This document shows positions 26,892-39,590 of a stretch of 64,000 nt of DNA, one piece after another (position 1 is the stretch's first letter; each line of letters begins with the position of its first letter). Under the pieces are notes generated by a model. That model made no database searches and had not been told where the DNA came from. It worked only from the letters and a program-made list of their open reading frames with translations. Source of the stretch: Amycolatopsis sp. DSM 110486 (GTDB lineage Bacteria; Actinomycetota; Actinomycetes; Mycobacteriales; Pseudonocardiaceae). The DNA lies in contig NZ_CP080519.1 in assembly GCF_019468465.1 (NCBI RefSeq), positions 806,001 through 870,000 of the forward strand, given 5' to 3'. The position numbers were made by a program, and so were the translations under genes.

Positions 26892-27662
26892 ATGAACATC
26901 GACCTGAGCGGGCGCACCGCCCTGGTCACGGGGTCCACCGCCGGTATCGGCGAGGCCGCGGCCGCGGCACTGGCCGCCGCGGGGGCCGACGTGGTGGTGA
27001 ACGGCCGCAACGCCGATCGCGTGGCCGACGTCGCGAAGCACCTGGGCGTGCGCGGGATCGCCGCCGACGTCGGCACAGCGGAGGGCGTGGCATCGCTTGT
27101 TGAGCAGCTGCCGGACGTGGACGTGCTGGTGAACAACGCGGGCGTCTTCGCGCCGATCCCGGTGTTCGAGATCAGCGACGAGGAGTGGCTCCGGATCTAC
27201 CAGGTGAACGTGCTCTCGGGCGTCCGGCTGACGCGGCACTACGCACCCAGGATGGTGAATCGCGGGTGGGGCCGGGTGATCTTCGTCAGCAGTGAATCGG
27301 CGGTTCAGCCGCCGACCGAGATGGTCCACTACGGTATGACGAAGACGGCCCAGCTGGCGTTGTCCCGCGGGATGGCGCAGGAGGTGGCCGGCACGGGCGT
27401 CACCGTCAACAGCGTGCTGCCCGGACCCACGCTCACCGAGGGCGTGCGCGAGTTCGTGCGCAGCCTGTACCCGGACCTCGACTTCGCCGAGGCCGAGCGG
27501 CGGTTCATGGCCCAGGACCGTCCGACCTCCCTGCTGGGCCGCCTGATCCGCCCGGAGGAGGTGGCGAACCTCATCACCTACGTCGCCTCCGACCAGGCCG
27601 CCGCGACCACCGGGGGCGCGCTGCGCGTCGACGGCGGGGTCGCGTCGGCGATCATTCCGTGA
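26892..27662 (+). CDS. SDR-family NAD(P)-dependent oxidoreductase
   Basis: A 256-residue classical SDR with TGSTAGIG (residues 14-21), NNAG in VNNAGVFAP and the catalytic Ser and Tyr-Lys in FVSSES and YGMTK. The C terminus GGALRVDGGVASAIIP is standard. GGAAGGGG lies upstream of ATG 26892. It is followed after 28 bases by an aldo/keto reductase, so the two are probably one MarR-controlled redox transcript ending at the strong terminator at 28537-28570. Confidence 0.93.
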   Translation: MNIDLSGRTALVTGSTAGIGEAAAAALAAAGADVVVNGRNADRVADVAKHLGVRGIAADVGTAEGVASLVEQLPDVDVLVNNAGVFAPIPVFEISDEEWLRIYQVNVLSGVRLTRHYAPRMVNRGWGRVIFVSSESAVQPPTEMVHYGMTKTAQLALSRGMAQEVAGTGVTVNSVLPGPTLTEGVREFVRSLYPDLDFAEAERRFMAQDRPTSLLGRLIRPEEVANLITYVASDQAAATTGGALRVDGGVASAIIP

Positions 27663-27690
27663 GTTTTCTTGCTACAGAAGGGTTTCTGAG

Positions 27691-28524
27691 TTGACCAGCG
27701 TTCCTGTCACCAAGTTGAACAACGGCGTCGAGATGCCGCAGCTCGGCTTCGGCGTCTTCCAGGTGCCGCCCGCCGAGACGAAGGCCGCGGTGAAGACCGC
27801 CCTCGACGCCGGCTACCGCAGCATCGACACCGCCACGGCCTACGGCAACGAAGCCGCCGTCGGCGAGGCCCTCGCCGAGTCGGGCATCGCGGCCGACGAG
27901 CTGTTCATCACCACCAAGCTGTGGAACAGCGACCAGGGCTACGACCAGACGCTGCGCGCGTTCGACTCCAGCATCTCCGCGCTGGGCCTCGATCAGCTCG
28001 ACCTCTACCTCATCCACTGGCCGCTGCCCGCGCGCGACAAGTACGTCGACACGTGGAAGGCGCTGGAGAAGCTCTACGCCGACGGTCGCGTCCGCGCCAT
28101 CGGCGTGTCCAACTTCCAGCCGTCGCACCTGCGCCGCGTGCTCGACGAGGGCAGCGTGGTGCCGGCCGTGAACCAGATCGAGCTGTCGCCGTACCTCGTC
28201 CAGCAGGAACTGCGCGCCTTCCACGCCGACCACGGCATCGCCACGGAGGCCTGGAGCCCCCTGGCCAAGGGCGGCGACCTCCTGGGCGAGCAGGCCGTCG
28301 TCGAGGTGGCCACCGCGCACGGCCGCACGCCCGCCCAGGTCGTCCTGCGCTGGCACCTGCAGCTGGGCAACGTGGTCATCCCGAAGTCCGTCACACCCTC
28401 GCGCGTGGCCGAGAACTTCGACGTCTTCGGCTTCACCCTCACCGACGCCGAGGTGGCGAGCCTGTCGTCGCTCGACCGCGGCCTGCGCACCGGCCCGGAC
28501 CCGGACACGTTCGACGTGGCGTGA
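27691..28524 (+). CDS. Aldo/keto reductase
   Basis: A 277-residue TIM-barrel NADPH-dependent carbonyl reductase (2,5-diketo-D-gluconate reductase-like). The catalytic tetrad is visible: Asp and Tyr in SIDTATAYGNE, Lys in FITTKLWN and His in LYLIHWPLP. The cofactor segment VIPKSVTPSRVAEN is also present. The start is a TTG at 27691, preceded by GAAGGG at 27677-27682. It follows the SDR closely and is followed by a clear hairpin terminator. Confidence 0.93.
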   Translation: MTSVPVTKLNNGVEMPQLGFGVFQVPPAETKAAVKTALDAGYRSIDTATAYGNEAAVGEALAESGIAADELFITTKLWNSDQGYDQTLRAFDSSISALGLDQLDLYLIHWPLPARDKYVDTWKALEKLYADGRVRAIGVSNFQPSHLRRVLDEGSVVPAVNQIELSPYLVQQELRAFHADHGIATEAWSPLAKGGDLLGEQAVVEVATAHGRTPAQVVLRWHLQLGNVVIPKSVTPSRVAENFDVFGFTLTDAEVASLSSLDRGLRTGPDPDTFDVA

Positions 28525-28536
28525 GGTCGGCTTGAC

Positions 28537-28575
28537 AACGGGCGGCTCCCTTGGTGGGGAGCCGCCCGTTTTCTG
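28537..28575 (+). terminator. Intrinsic terminator after aldo/keto reductase
   Basis: AACGGGCGGCTCCC (28537-28550) pairs perfectly over 14 bp with GGGAGCCGCCCGTT (28557-28570), loop 6 bases, then TTCTGTT. It lies 13 bases after the stop codon. Confidence 0.9.
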
Positions 28576-28589
28576 TTCTACGGTGCGGT

Positions 28590-29192
28590 ATGGAGATCGA
28601 GCTGCGGGACTGGCTGCCCGAGGACGCGGCGTGGTACGTCGCGCAGGTGCAGGACCCGGACACGTTGCGCTTCACCACGGAGCGGGCGACGCTGACGGTC
28701 GCGGAGTTCCGGCACGCCCTGGAAGCATTGCGCCGCAACGAGAACGCCCTCGGCTTCGTCGCCATCGCCGCCGAGTCCGGGGAGCGGCTGGCCAACCTCG
28801 CCGCGGAGCGCGAAGGTGCCGTCGCGGAGGTCAGCTACTGGGTGACGGCCTCCGCACGAGGCCGCGGAGTCGCGCGCCGCGCGCTCGCCGAGCTGTGCCG
28901 GCGGGTGAGCGCCGCGTGGCCCGGCACCGAGATCCGTCTCTGGACGCACGCGGACAACGTCGCTTCGCAGCGAGCGGCCGAGCACGCCGGCTTCGGCCGG
29001 TTCGAAGGCCCGCCCACGAAAGAGGTCGGCGGCCAGGTCTGGCCGGTGGTCCGCTACCACCGCCTCACGGCTTCCGGGCCACTCCACCCAACGTCAGATA
29101 GTTCAAATCCCCCAACGGAGTCATCCGCGGCCCATCGGGCCACCACTCGTGCATCATGCCCAGGCCCGGCTCCAGCAGCTCCAACCCGGTGA
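28590..29192 (+). CDS. GNAT-family N-acetyltransferase
   Basis: A 200-residue protein. The acetyl-CoA pyrophosphate loop is seen as VTASARGRGVARRAL (RxxGxG/A type) near residues 89-103, preceded by the AEVSYWV strand and followed by ADNVASQRAAEHAGF. This is the RimJ/RimL-like subgroup. Residues after about 155 (GPLHPTSDSSNPPTESS onward) look like an antisense shadow of the convergent methyltransferase; the reading frame has no stop until 29192, giving a 128-base overlap. I infer that the original stop codon was lost. Confidence 0.85.
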   Translation: MEIELRDWLPEDAAWYVAQVQDPDTLRFTTERATLTVAEFRHALEALRRNENALGFVAIAAESGERLANLAAEREGAVAEVSYWVTASARGRGVARRALAELCRRVSAAWPGTEIRLWTHADNVASQRAAEHAGFGRFEGPPTKEVGGQVWPVVRYHRLTASGPLHPTSDSSNPPTESSAAHRATTRASCPGPAPAAPTR

Positions 29193-29883
29193 AAAACGAC
29201 TCGATCTCCTCCCGCGACCGGTGCACCGTGCCCAGTCCGGTGCCCTGGAAGGTCGAGTCGATGAGGTGCGCCAAGGCCTGCCGAGGGGGGTCGGCCGGGG
29301 GTTCGTGGTGGTGGGTGAGCAGGAGGTACGAGCCGGGGGCCAGCTGGTCGACGTAGCTGCGCACGATGAACTGCGCGCGGTCGAGGCTGTCGATGTGGTG
29401 GACGATCGAGCAGAGCAGCAGGGCCATCGGGCGGTCGAAGTCGAGGTGGCGGTAGACGATGGGGTCGCCCAGGGTGGCGCCCGGGTCGGTGAGGTCGGCG
29501 CCGGAGACGTGGGTGCGGTCGTTGGTCTCCAGGACGGCGCGGCCGTGGACCTGGACGACCGGGTCGTTGTCGACGTACACGACTCGCGCGTCGGGGTTGT
29601 GGCGTTGGGCGACCTCGTGGGTGTTCTCCGCGGTGGGCATGCCGGAGCCGAGGTCGAGGAACTGGTCGATGCCGCGGTCGGCGGCGAGGTGGCGGACCAC
29701 GCGCATGAGCCACGCGCGGTGCTCGTGCGCCATGTCCTGGGCGCCGGGGGCGACGGCGAGCAGGCGCTGGAGCATCACGCGGTCGGCTTCGTAGTGGTCA
29801 CAGCCGCCGAGGAGGGCGTCGGACAGGCGGGCCAGGCTGGGGCGGTCGGGGTCGAAGCGCGTCGAGGTCCCCGAAACCACCAT
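29065..29883 (-). CDS. SAM-dependent methyltransferase (DUF574/PF04672-like)
   Basis: A 272-residue protein. RPSLARLSDALLGGCDHYEA is the family N terminus (usually a GGxxNYxxD form); the SAM site is QFLDLGSGMPT, followed by VVYVDNDPVVQVH. Members are abundant in actinomycetes, and most have no assigned substrate. ATG 29883 follows AAGGGGG; an upstream in-frame extension to 29964 is not homologous and lacks a ribosome-binding site. The 3' end overlaps the convergent GNAT gene. Confidence 0.9.
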   Translation of the reverse strand: MVVSGTSTRFDPDRPSLARLSDALLGGCDHYEADRVMLQRLLAVAPGAQDMAHEHRAWLMRVVRHLAADRGIDQFLDLGSGMPTAENTHEVAQRHNPDARVVYVDNDPVVQVHGRAVLETNDRTHVSGADLTDPGATLGDPIVYRHLDFDRPMALLLCSIVHHIDSLDRAQFIVRSYVDQLAPGSYLLLTHHHEPPADPPRQALAHLIDSTFQGTGLGTVHRSREEIESFFTGLELLEPGLGMMHEWWPDGPRMTPLGDLNYLTLGGVARKP

Positions 29884-29976
29884 TGCCCCCTTCGCGCCAC
29901 GGACAGTGCACAGACTACGACACCGCGTCCACCAAGTGAACCCACTCCCCACAGCCTGCTCCACCTGCAGTAATCC

Positions 29977-31080
29977 TCAGGAGAACGAGAGTTCTACCCA
30001 CGTCCTCCCAGTGTCGGTCGTCCGATACACAGCGGAGCCGCTTTCGGCGTCCGGCAGCCCGTCGACGACCACTCCGACGCCGTCACCCACGAAGGCCAGA
30101 TCCGAGAGTCCGACGCCACGATCGGACAGCACGGTGGTGGTCCACGTGCGGCCGCCGTCGGTGGTGTGGTGGAGGAAGCCGTCGCCGCCGCCCTCGGCCG
30201 CGACGGTCGCGGTGTCGGCGGTCGCGGCGCTGAAGCCCTGCGTGATGCCGACGGCCGGCGCGTCGGCCGTGCCGCTGAACGTGCCGCCCAGCTTCGGCGC
30301 GCGCCACATCCGCCGCTCCGACGAACCCGGCTGCGGCGAACCCGGGCTGCTGCTGCACAACGCGATCACCTGCCCGGCCCGCACCCCGCCCAGCGAGGCC
30401 GCGGTCCCGGACGGGCACGGCGGCGACGCGGGCGTGAACACCACTCCGTCGCGCGAAGTCCAGTACTCCTCGGTGCGGTAGTCGGCGCCCAGCGCGATCT
30501 GCAGCCCTCCCCCGGTGGCCAGGTCGCCGTAGGTGATGCCGCCCGTGACCTCGAACCCCGGCAGCGGCGCCAGCACGGGCGCGCCCGCCAGGCCGGAGTA
30601 CACGGACGTGGTGTTGCCGTAGGAGTTGCTCGTGACCACGGCAAAAATCCGGCCGCCCGTCTCGGCCAGCACGGACACGTAACGCTGCCCGCCGCCGGCC
30701 ACGAGCACCGTGAACCAGTGCCGGCCGCCGTCGCGCGTGGCGAGGATGCGGGAGCCGTCGGTGACGTACAGGTGCTGAGCGCTGGCGGCGACCAGCCGGA
30801 CGTGGTTGTGGTTGTCCGGCAACGACATCGGCGGCGCGCCCAGCCTTCGCCAGTGCGCGCCGCCGTCGGTCGTCTCGAGCAGGACCGGGCACCAGCCCGG
30901 TTCGCCGCAGTCGGTGTAGCCGAGCACGAAGCCGTGCTCCGGCCCGGTCCAGCTCGTCGACGCGGGCGCGAAGCCGGCAGGAACAGCAGAAACATCAGGA
31001 GCAGCAGTGGCGGAGGCGGGGACGAGGGCCAGCACGGCGAGTGCGGCCGCGACGACGGCGGCGCACCGGGTGGGTTTCAT
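29977..31080 (-). CDS. Secreted BNR-repeat (sialidase/YCF48-like beta-propeller) protein
   Basis: A 367-residue exported protein with signal peptide AALAVLALVPASATAAP. At least four BNR/Asp-box elements occur: TTDGGAHW, TRDGGRHW, TTDGGRTW and TTDTGRTW, spread over the length as in a six- or seven-bladed propeller. No sialidase catalytic Arg triad is recognisable, so it is more likely a binding or scaffold propeller than an enzyme. It stands alone with 60-90 base gaps on either side on the same strand. Confidence 0.82.
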   Translation of the reverse strand: MKPTRCAAVVAAALAVLALVPASATAAPDVSAVPAGFAPASTSWTGPEHGFVLGYTDCGEPGWCPVLLETTDGGAHWRRLGAPPMSLPDNHNHVRLVAASAQHLYVTDGSRILATRDGGRHWFTVLVAGGGQRYVSVLAETGGRIFAVVTSNSYGNTTSVYSGLAGAPVLAPLPGFEVTGGITYGDLATGGGLQIALGADYRTEEYWTSRDGVVFTPASPPCPSGTAASLGGVRAGQVIALCSSSPGSPQPGSSERRMWRAPKLGGTFSGTADAPAVGITQGFSAATADTATVAAEGGGDGFLHHTTDGGRTWTTTVLSDRGVGLSDLAFVGDGVGVVVDGLPDAESGSAVYRTTDTGRTWVELSFS

Positions 31081-31140
31081 GATCGGCAGGACGTGCGGCC
31101 CTAACCGAGGTTGCCCGCCTTCCCCCGGACGGCCCGGAAT

Positions 31141-31308
31141 TCAGCCCTTCGGCTTCCGCGGCGACGGAGGCGCCGGCGGCCCCGGAGGTTCAGGCTGGGG
31201 AACCTGCGCCTGAACCTGAGCCTCCTCCACAGCCTTGTCCCCGGCGGGGGCGGCCGCGTCGAAGTGGTCCCGGCACCACCTGCCATACCGCCTCGAATGC
31301 ACTGTCAT
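31141..31308 (-). CDS. Small Pro-rich protein, 55 residues, unknown function
   Basis: ATG 31308 is preceded by GGGAGGAGG at 7 bases, one of the best ribosome-binding sites in the window, which supports translation. The product begins MTVHSRRYGRWCRDHFDAAA and ends in PQPEPPGPPAPPSPRKPKG. It is basic at both ends, with a Gln/Pro-rich tail and no membrane segment. A longer in-frame form from 31401 lacks a ribosome-binding site. Nothing similar is recognised. Confidence 0.6.
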   Translation of the reverse strand: MTVHSRRYGRWCRDHFDAAAPAGDKAVEEAQVQAQVPQPEPPGPPAPPSPRKPKG

Positions 31309-31404
31309 CGCGTCACCTCCTCCCGGACTGCACGGCGTGGACCCCACCAGGGTCCCCCGTGGACCGGAAGTGCGCCAGTGCTTTGCGCGGCTCGGCGGCA
31401 AGCC

Positions 31405-31965
31405 TCAGCCGACCGGGTGGCGCCCCTCGGCGAACTCCTCGATCACCTTCGCGCAGAACGCCGGCAGGTCGTCGGGGTTCCGACTGGACACGAGACCGTT
31501 GTCCACCACGACTTCTTCGTCGACCACGGTGCCGCCCGCGTTGCGGATGTCCGTGCGCACGCTGGGAAACGAGGTCAGCGTGCGCCCGCGGACCACGTCG
31601 GCCTCCACGAGCGTCCACGGCCCGTGGCAGATCACGCCGACGGGTTTGCCCGCGCGCACGAAATCGCCCGCGAACCGCACGGCCGCCGGGTCGCGGCGCA
31701 GGTTGTCGGGGTTCATCGTGCCGCCGGGCAGCAGCAGGGCGTCGTAGTCGTCGGCGGAGACGTCGGCGACGAGCCGGTCGACCGGGAACGTGGCGCCCTT
31801 GTCGATGTCGCCGTTCATGGCCTGGATCTCGCCGTCGGCGAGCGAGACCAGGTCCACCGTCGCGCCTTCGGCGGTGACCGCCTTGCGCGGCTGTTCCAGC
31901 TCCACCTGCTCGACGCCGTCGGCCGCCAGGATGGCCACCTTGCGGCCCTGAAGTACTTTCGCCAT
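31405..31965 (-). CDS. DJ-1/PfpI family protein (type 1 glutamine amidotransferase-like)
   Basis: A 186-residue protein of the PfpI/YhbO type. The nucleophile elbow is GVICHGPWTL with the catalytic Cys, and the Glu partner is in ADGVEQVELEQP. Family members act as glyoxalase III or protein deglycases and are stress-induced. ATG 31965 follows GGAGGAA; the longer frame from 32013 is not supported. It lies 60 bases downstream of the SpoIIE-type phosphatase on the same strand. Confidence 0.92.
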   Translation of the reverse strand: MAKVLQGRKVAILAADGVEQVELEQPRKAVTAEGATVDLVSLADGEIQAMNGDIDKGATFPVDRLVADVSADDYDALLLPGGTMNPDNLRRDPAAVRFAGDFVRAGKPVGVICHGPWTLVEADVVRGRTLTSFPSVRTDIRNAGGTVVDEEVVVDNGLVSSRNPDDLPAFCAKVIEEFAEGRHPVG

Positions 31966-32025
31966 CGGGTTTCCTCCGTCCGGGGTCCAAGTGACTGACC
32001 CCCGGCTACCCACGTGGCGGACCGC

Positions 32026-33567
32026 TCAATCCGCGCGCGCCACGGCTTCGATCGCGAGCACGGCGATGTCGTCGTGGCCGGAGTTGCCCAGCCACGCGCG
32101 CACGGCCTCGCGCAGCCGCGCCACGACCTGGTGCGCCGGCAGCCCGACGCAGTCGGCGAGCACGGAGTGGAACCGCTCGTCGCCGAACAGCTCGGCCGAT
32201 TCCGTGCGGTTGCGGGCTTCCGTGACGCCGTCGGTGTAGAGCAGGCAGACGTCGCCCTCGTCGAGGTGCACCGTCGCCTCGGCGAAGCGGGCCTGCGGCG
32301 AGATCCCGACAAGCGTGCCCGGCACGCTCACCTCCTCGACCCCGCCGTCGCGGCGCAGCACGAGCGGCGCCGGATGCCCGCCCGAGGCGAGCGTGACGTC
32401 GAGACCCGAGTCCGTCGGCGCCACCGAGCCGAGCACGAGCGTCGCGAAGCGGTTGGAGCCGCCCGCGATGAGCAGTTCGTTGAGCAGGCGCAGCATCGTG
32501 CGCCCATCGCGTTCCACGAGCTGCAGCGCGGCCAGCGAATGCCGCACGCGGCCCGTGAGCGCGGCCGCCTCGGCACCCTTGCCGCAGATGTCGCCGACGA
32601 CCACGAACGCGCTGCCGTCTTCCCTCGCGGTCACGTCGTAGAAGTCGCCGCCCACGCCGAGAACGCCACCGGCCGGCTCGTACCAGAGCGCGAAGTCGGC
32701 GCCGTCGACCTCCGCCGGCGGCGTCGGCTTCAGCGTGGTCTCCAGGCCGCGCGTCGCTTCTTCCTGACGCGCGTAGCGCTGCGCGTTGGCCAGCGCCGTG
32801 CCCGCGGCCGTGGCGAACGCCTCGATCGCGCGCGGCTGCCCGGCGCCGAACGCCGGTTCCGTGCGCCGCCCGATCAGCACCGCGCCGGTGACGCCGCCCT
32901 CGTCGACGCCCAGCGACACCGCCGATACCTCGGCGTGGCCGGAGAACCGCTCGGCCACCGCCGACGGCATCGTGGCCACCTCCGCGGCGGGTACCACGCG
33001 CACCTCGGGCGGCCCGATGGCCGCGAAAGTCTCGGCCACCGCCGGCGCGTGCTGAGCCGGCACCCGCCGGATGCGGCCGTGGCCGGGCGCGCCGTGGTCC
33101 TCGCAGCTCCACCACTCCCAGCGGCCGCGGGTGGTGGGCAGCAGCACGAACACGCAGTCGCCCAGCGCGGAGGCGGCCAGCTCGGCGATCACGCGCGCCG
33201 TGCCGTGGCGGCCGCGGGCCGCGGCGAGTTTCGGACCGGCTTCCGCGAGGAACTCCTCAGGACGACGGGGGCTGTCGTCGACCACGGTCCACACGCGCCA
33301 GCCCTCGGGCAGCGGGCGCAGGTGCGCGGCGCGGCGGACGTCGCCGAGGTCGATGCGGCCGGTGGATTCCGTCACGGTGACGAGCACGGGCGGACCTTCG
33401 GCGGCGAGCGTGCGCGCGGCCGCGTTGGCCCAGCGCACGGCTCCGGCCGGGTCCTGGACGAACACCGGGTCCCGCACGTCTTCGAGCACCGAACGCCAGA
33501 AACCCCCGTGCTCGGGCAGCGCGGCGCCGGGTGGCAGGGCCGACGCCGGAGCGGGCCGTGACACCAT
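32026..33567 (-). CDS. PP2C-type SpoIIE-domain serine phosphatase with PAS/GAF sensor
   Basis: A 513-residue protein. Residues about 20-75 resemble a PAS fold (FWRSVLEDVRDPVFVQDPAG), followed by a divergent GAF region to about 280. The phosphatase domain shows GVGGDFYDV, VGDICGKGAEAA, SGGHPAPLVLRR, LLYTDGVTEARN and DDIAVLAIE, with the metal-binding aspartates intact. Such RsbU/RsbP-like enzymes dephosphorylate anti-sigma-factor antagonists. ATG 33567 has AGGAGG upstream; the frame to 33834 is rejected. It is divergent from the HAMP-array kinase over a 154-base promoter region, suggesting shared stress signalling. Confidence 0.93.
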   Translation of the reverse strand: MVSRPAPASALPPGAALPEHGGFWRSVLEDVRDPVFVQDPAGAVRWANAAARTLAAEGPPVLVTVTESTGRIDLGDVRRAAHLRPLPEGWRVWTVVDDSPRRPEEFLAEAGPKLAAARGRHGTARVIAELAASALGDCVFVLLPTTRGRWEWWSCEDHGAPGHGRIRRVPAQHAPAVAETFAAIGPPEVRVVPAAEVATMPSAVAERFSGHAEVSAVSLGVDEGGVTGAVLIGRRTEPAFGAGQPRAIEAFATAAGTALANAQRYARQEEATRGLETTLKPTPPAEVDGADFALWYEPAGGVLGVGGDFYDVTAREDGSAFVVVGDICGKGAEAAALTGRVRHSLAALQLVERDGRTMLRLLNELLIAGGSNRFATLVLGSVAPTDSGLDVTLASGGHPAPLVLRRDGGVEEVSVPGTLVGISPQARFAEATVHLDEGDVCLLYTDGVTEARNRTESAELFGDERFHSVLADCVGLPAHQVVARLREAVRAWLGNSGHDDIAVLAIEAVARAD

Positions 33568-33721
33568 GCACGAACCTCCTGCCTCCGGGTCGACCGACTT
33601 GTCGTCAGTACAAGGTTGGCACAGCGTGAGCGGGCGGACTGGCTCGAAGTGTAGGGCGAACCATGGCACGCTGGGTCGACGACCATGGCTGGCACACGCG
33701 TGGTGGAGAGGGTCGGCAGAC

Positions 33722-38443
<4,722 letters not shown>

Positions 38444-38589
38444 GGCTCTACCATTGAGCTACACCCGCAGCGCCCCCACTGGGACCCAGTGGACCCGGAG
38501 GCTGGCCCAGCTTAGCGTGAGGGCTAGGCTGGTACGGCACACCCCCTCCGGACCCCTGCTCGGCTCGGGTTTCGGCGGGTGGCGGGCAT

Positions 38590-38666
38590 CGGGATGTGGC
38601 GCAGCTTGGTAGCGCATTCGCTTTGGGAGCGAAGGGTCGCAGGTTCAAATCCTGTCATCCCGACCA
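38590..38666 (+). tRNA. tRNA-Pro(TGG), CCA encoded
   Basis: Acceptor CGGGATG/CATCCCG, D arm GCGCAGCTTGGTAGCGC, anticodon stem TTCGC/GCGAA with loop TTTGGGA (anticodon TGG at 38624-38626), T arm CAGGTTCAAATCCTG and encoded ACCA. This tRNA is a common integration site in actinomycetes, and an integrase remnant lies about 100 bases downstream. Confidence 0.97.
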
Positions 38667-38669
38667 GAT

Positions 38670-38700
38670 GGGGCTGGACCTGCGGGTTCAGCCCCTTTTC
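38670..38700 (+). terminator. Intrinsic terminator of tRNA-Pro
   Basis: GGGGCTGGACC (38670-38680) pairs with GGTTCAGCCCC (38685-38695) through 11 bp including one G-U, loop TGCG, followed by TTTTC. It begins 4 bases after the tRNA. Confidence 0.9.
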
Positions 38701-38768
38701 GCGTCGGCGGATCCGCCGCGGGGAGTTGGCGCAGCGATCGGTGACACTTCGCTTTGAGGATCACGTTC

Positions 38769-39235
38769 ATGCGCAACCGAAAACTCACACCCGCGCCGCC
38801 AGCCTGGCAGGCACTCATCGACGAGTGGTCTATGTCACTCGAGTCCGAGAACAAGAGCCCCCGGACCATCCGCTGCTACACGGACATCGCCAGGAAGTTC
38901 CACCTGTGGCTCGCCGACCCTGTCGCACCACCGGACGTCGAGAACTCCGAGGCATGGCTCGCCTCGGTGCCACCGGAACCGGAGACGCCGGCCGACTACG
39001 TACCGACCCAAAAGCCGCCGATCACCCCCATCGAGTTGATGAAGAAGGTCTTGAAGCAGTTCGAAAATTCCGACTTCGTGAGTCGCCGCGACGAAGCAAT
39101 TATCCGAATAATCTCGGACACCTGAAGCCGCTTGAGCGAGATTGCCAGCATCGACATGGAACGCGATCTTGATCTGAAGAACCGCAGGGTTGACGTGCTT
39201 GGCAAAGGCGGAAAATGGCGGAGCGACTTACTTCG
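38769..39235 (+). pseudogene. Tyrosine recombinase (phage/plasmid integrase) remnant
   Basis: From ATG 38769 the frame reads an N-terminal SAM-like core-binding domain (WSMSLESENKSPRTIRCYTD, FHLWLADP). It is broken by TGA 39123-39125 exactly where integrases read DTG, then continues in the same frame as SRLSEIASIDMERDLDLKNR with VLGKGGKWRSDL, the start of the catalytic domain with the first Arg. After about 39235 similarity stops, so the R-H-R-H-Y catalytic residues are missing. Position right after tRNA-Pro supports a decayed integrated element. Confidence 0.8.
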
Positions 39236-39590
39236 GGTGGTGGCGGCTGATTGCGTCGACGTGGCAGGCCGCCGCCTTCACGTGTGGGTCGAGCGCGCCG
39301 GCGTCGTGCAGGGCTTCGGCGTGTACGGCCAGGCGGCGATTTGCTGGGCGGCCAACTCGTTGCCGCGGCGGATCTCGTCGTAGATCGCGAACAGCAACGT
39401 GGCGTTCAGAGCCCAAGCTGGGTGACTGGCTTTATTCGAGCGACCACCTCGGGCGCGACCCTCCCGGCCCGGCTGGGCCAGGGGCAACCGAACGGGTGGA
39501 CGCACCGCCACCATCGGCACATACAAGACACGATCTTCGAATTGATCCTGCCTCAGGCCGGCCGCCAAAAGGTCTCCACTGTGACGTTGG
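39236..39590. other. Decayed region between integrase remnant and aldo/keto reductase
   Basis: No intact gene is seen. A minus-strand open segment about 39280-39420 reads WALNATLLFAIYDEIRRGNE and AAQQIAAWPYTPKPC with fair third-position GC. It could be the tail of another lost mobile-element gene, but it has no recognisable family and no start. Confidence 0.35.
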
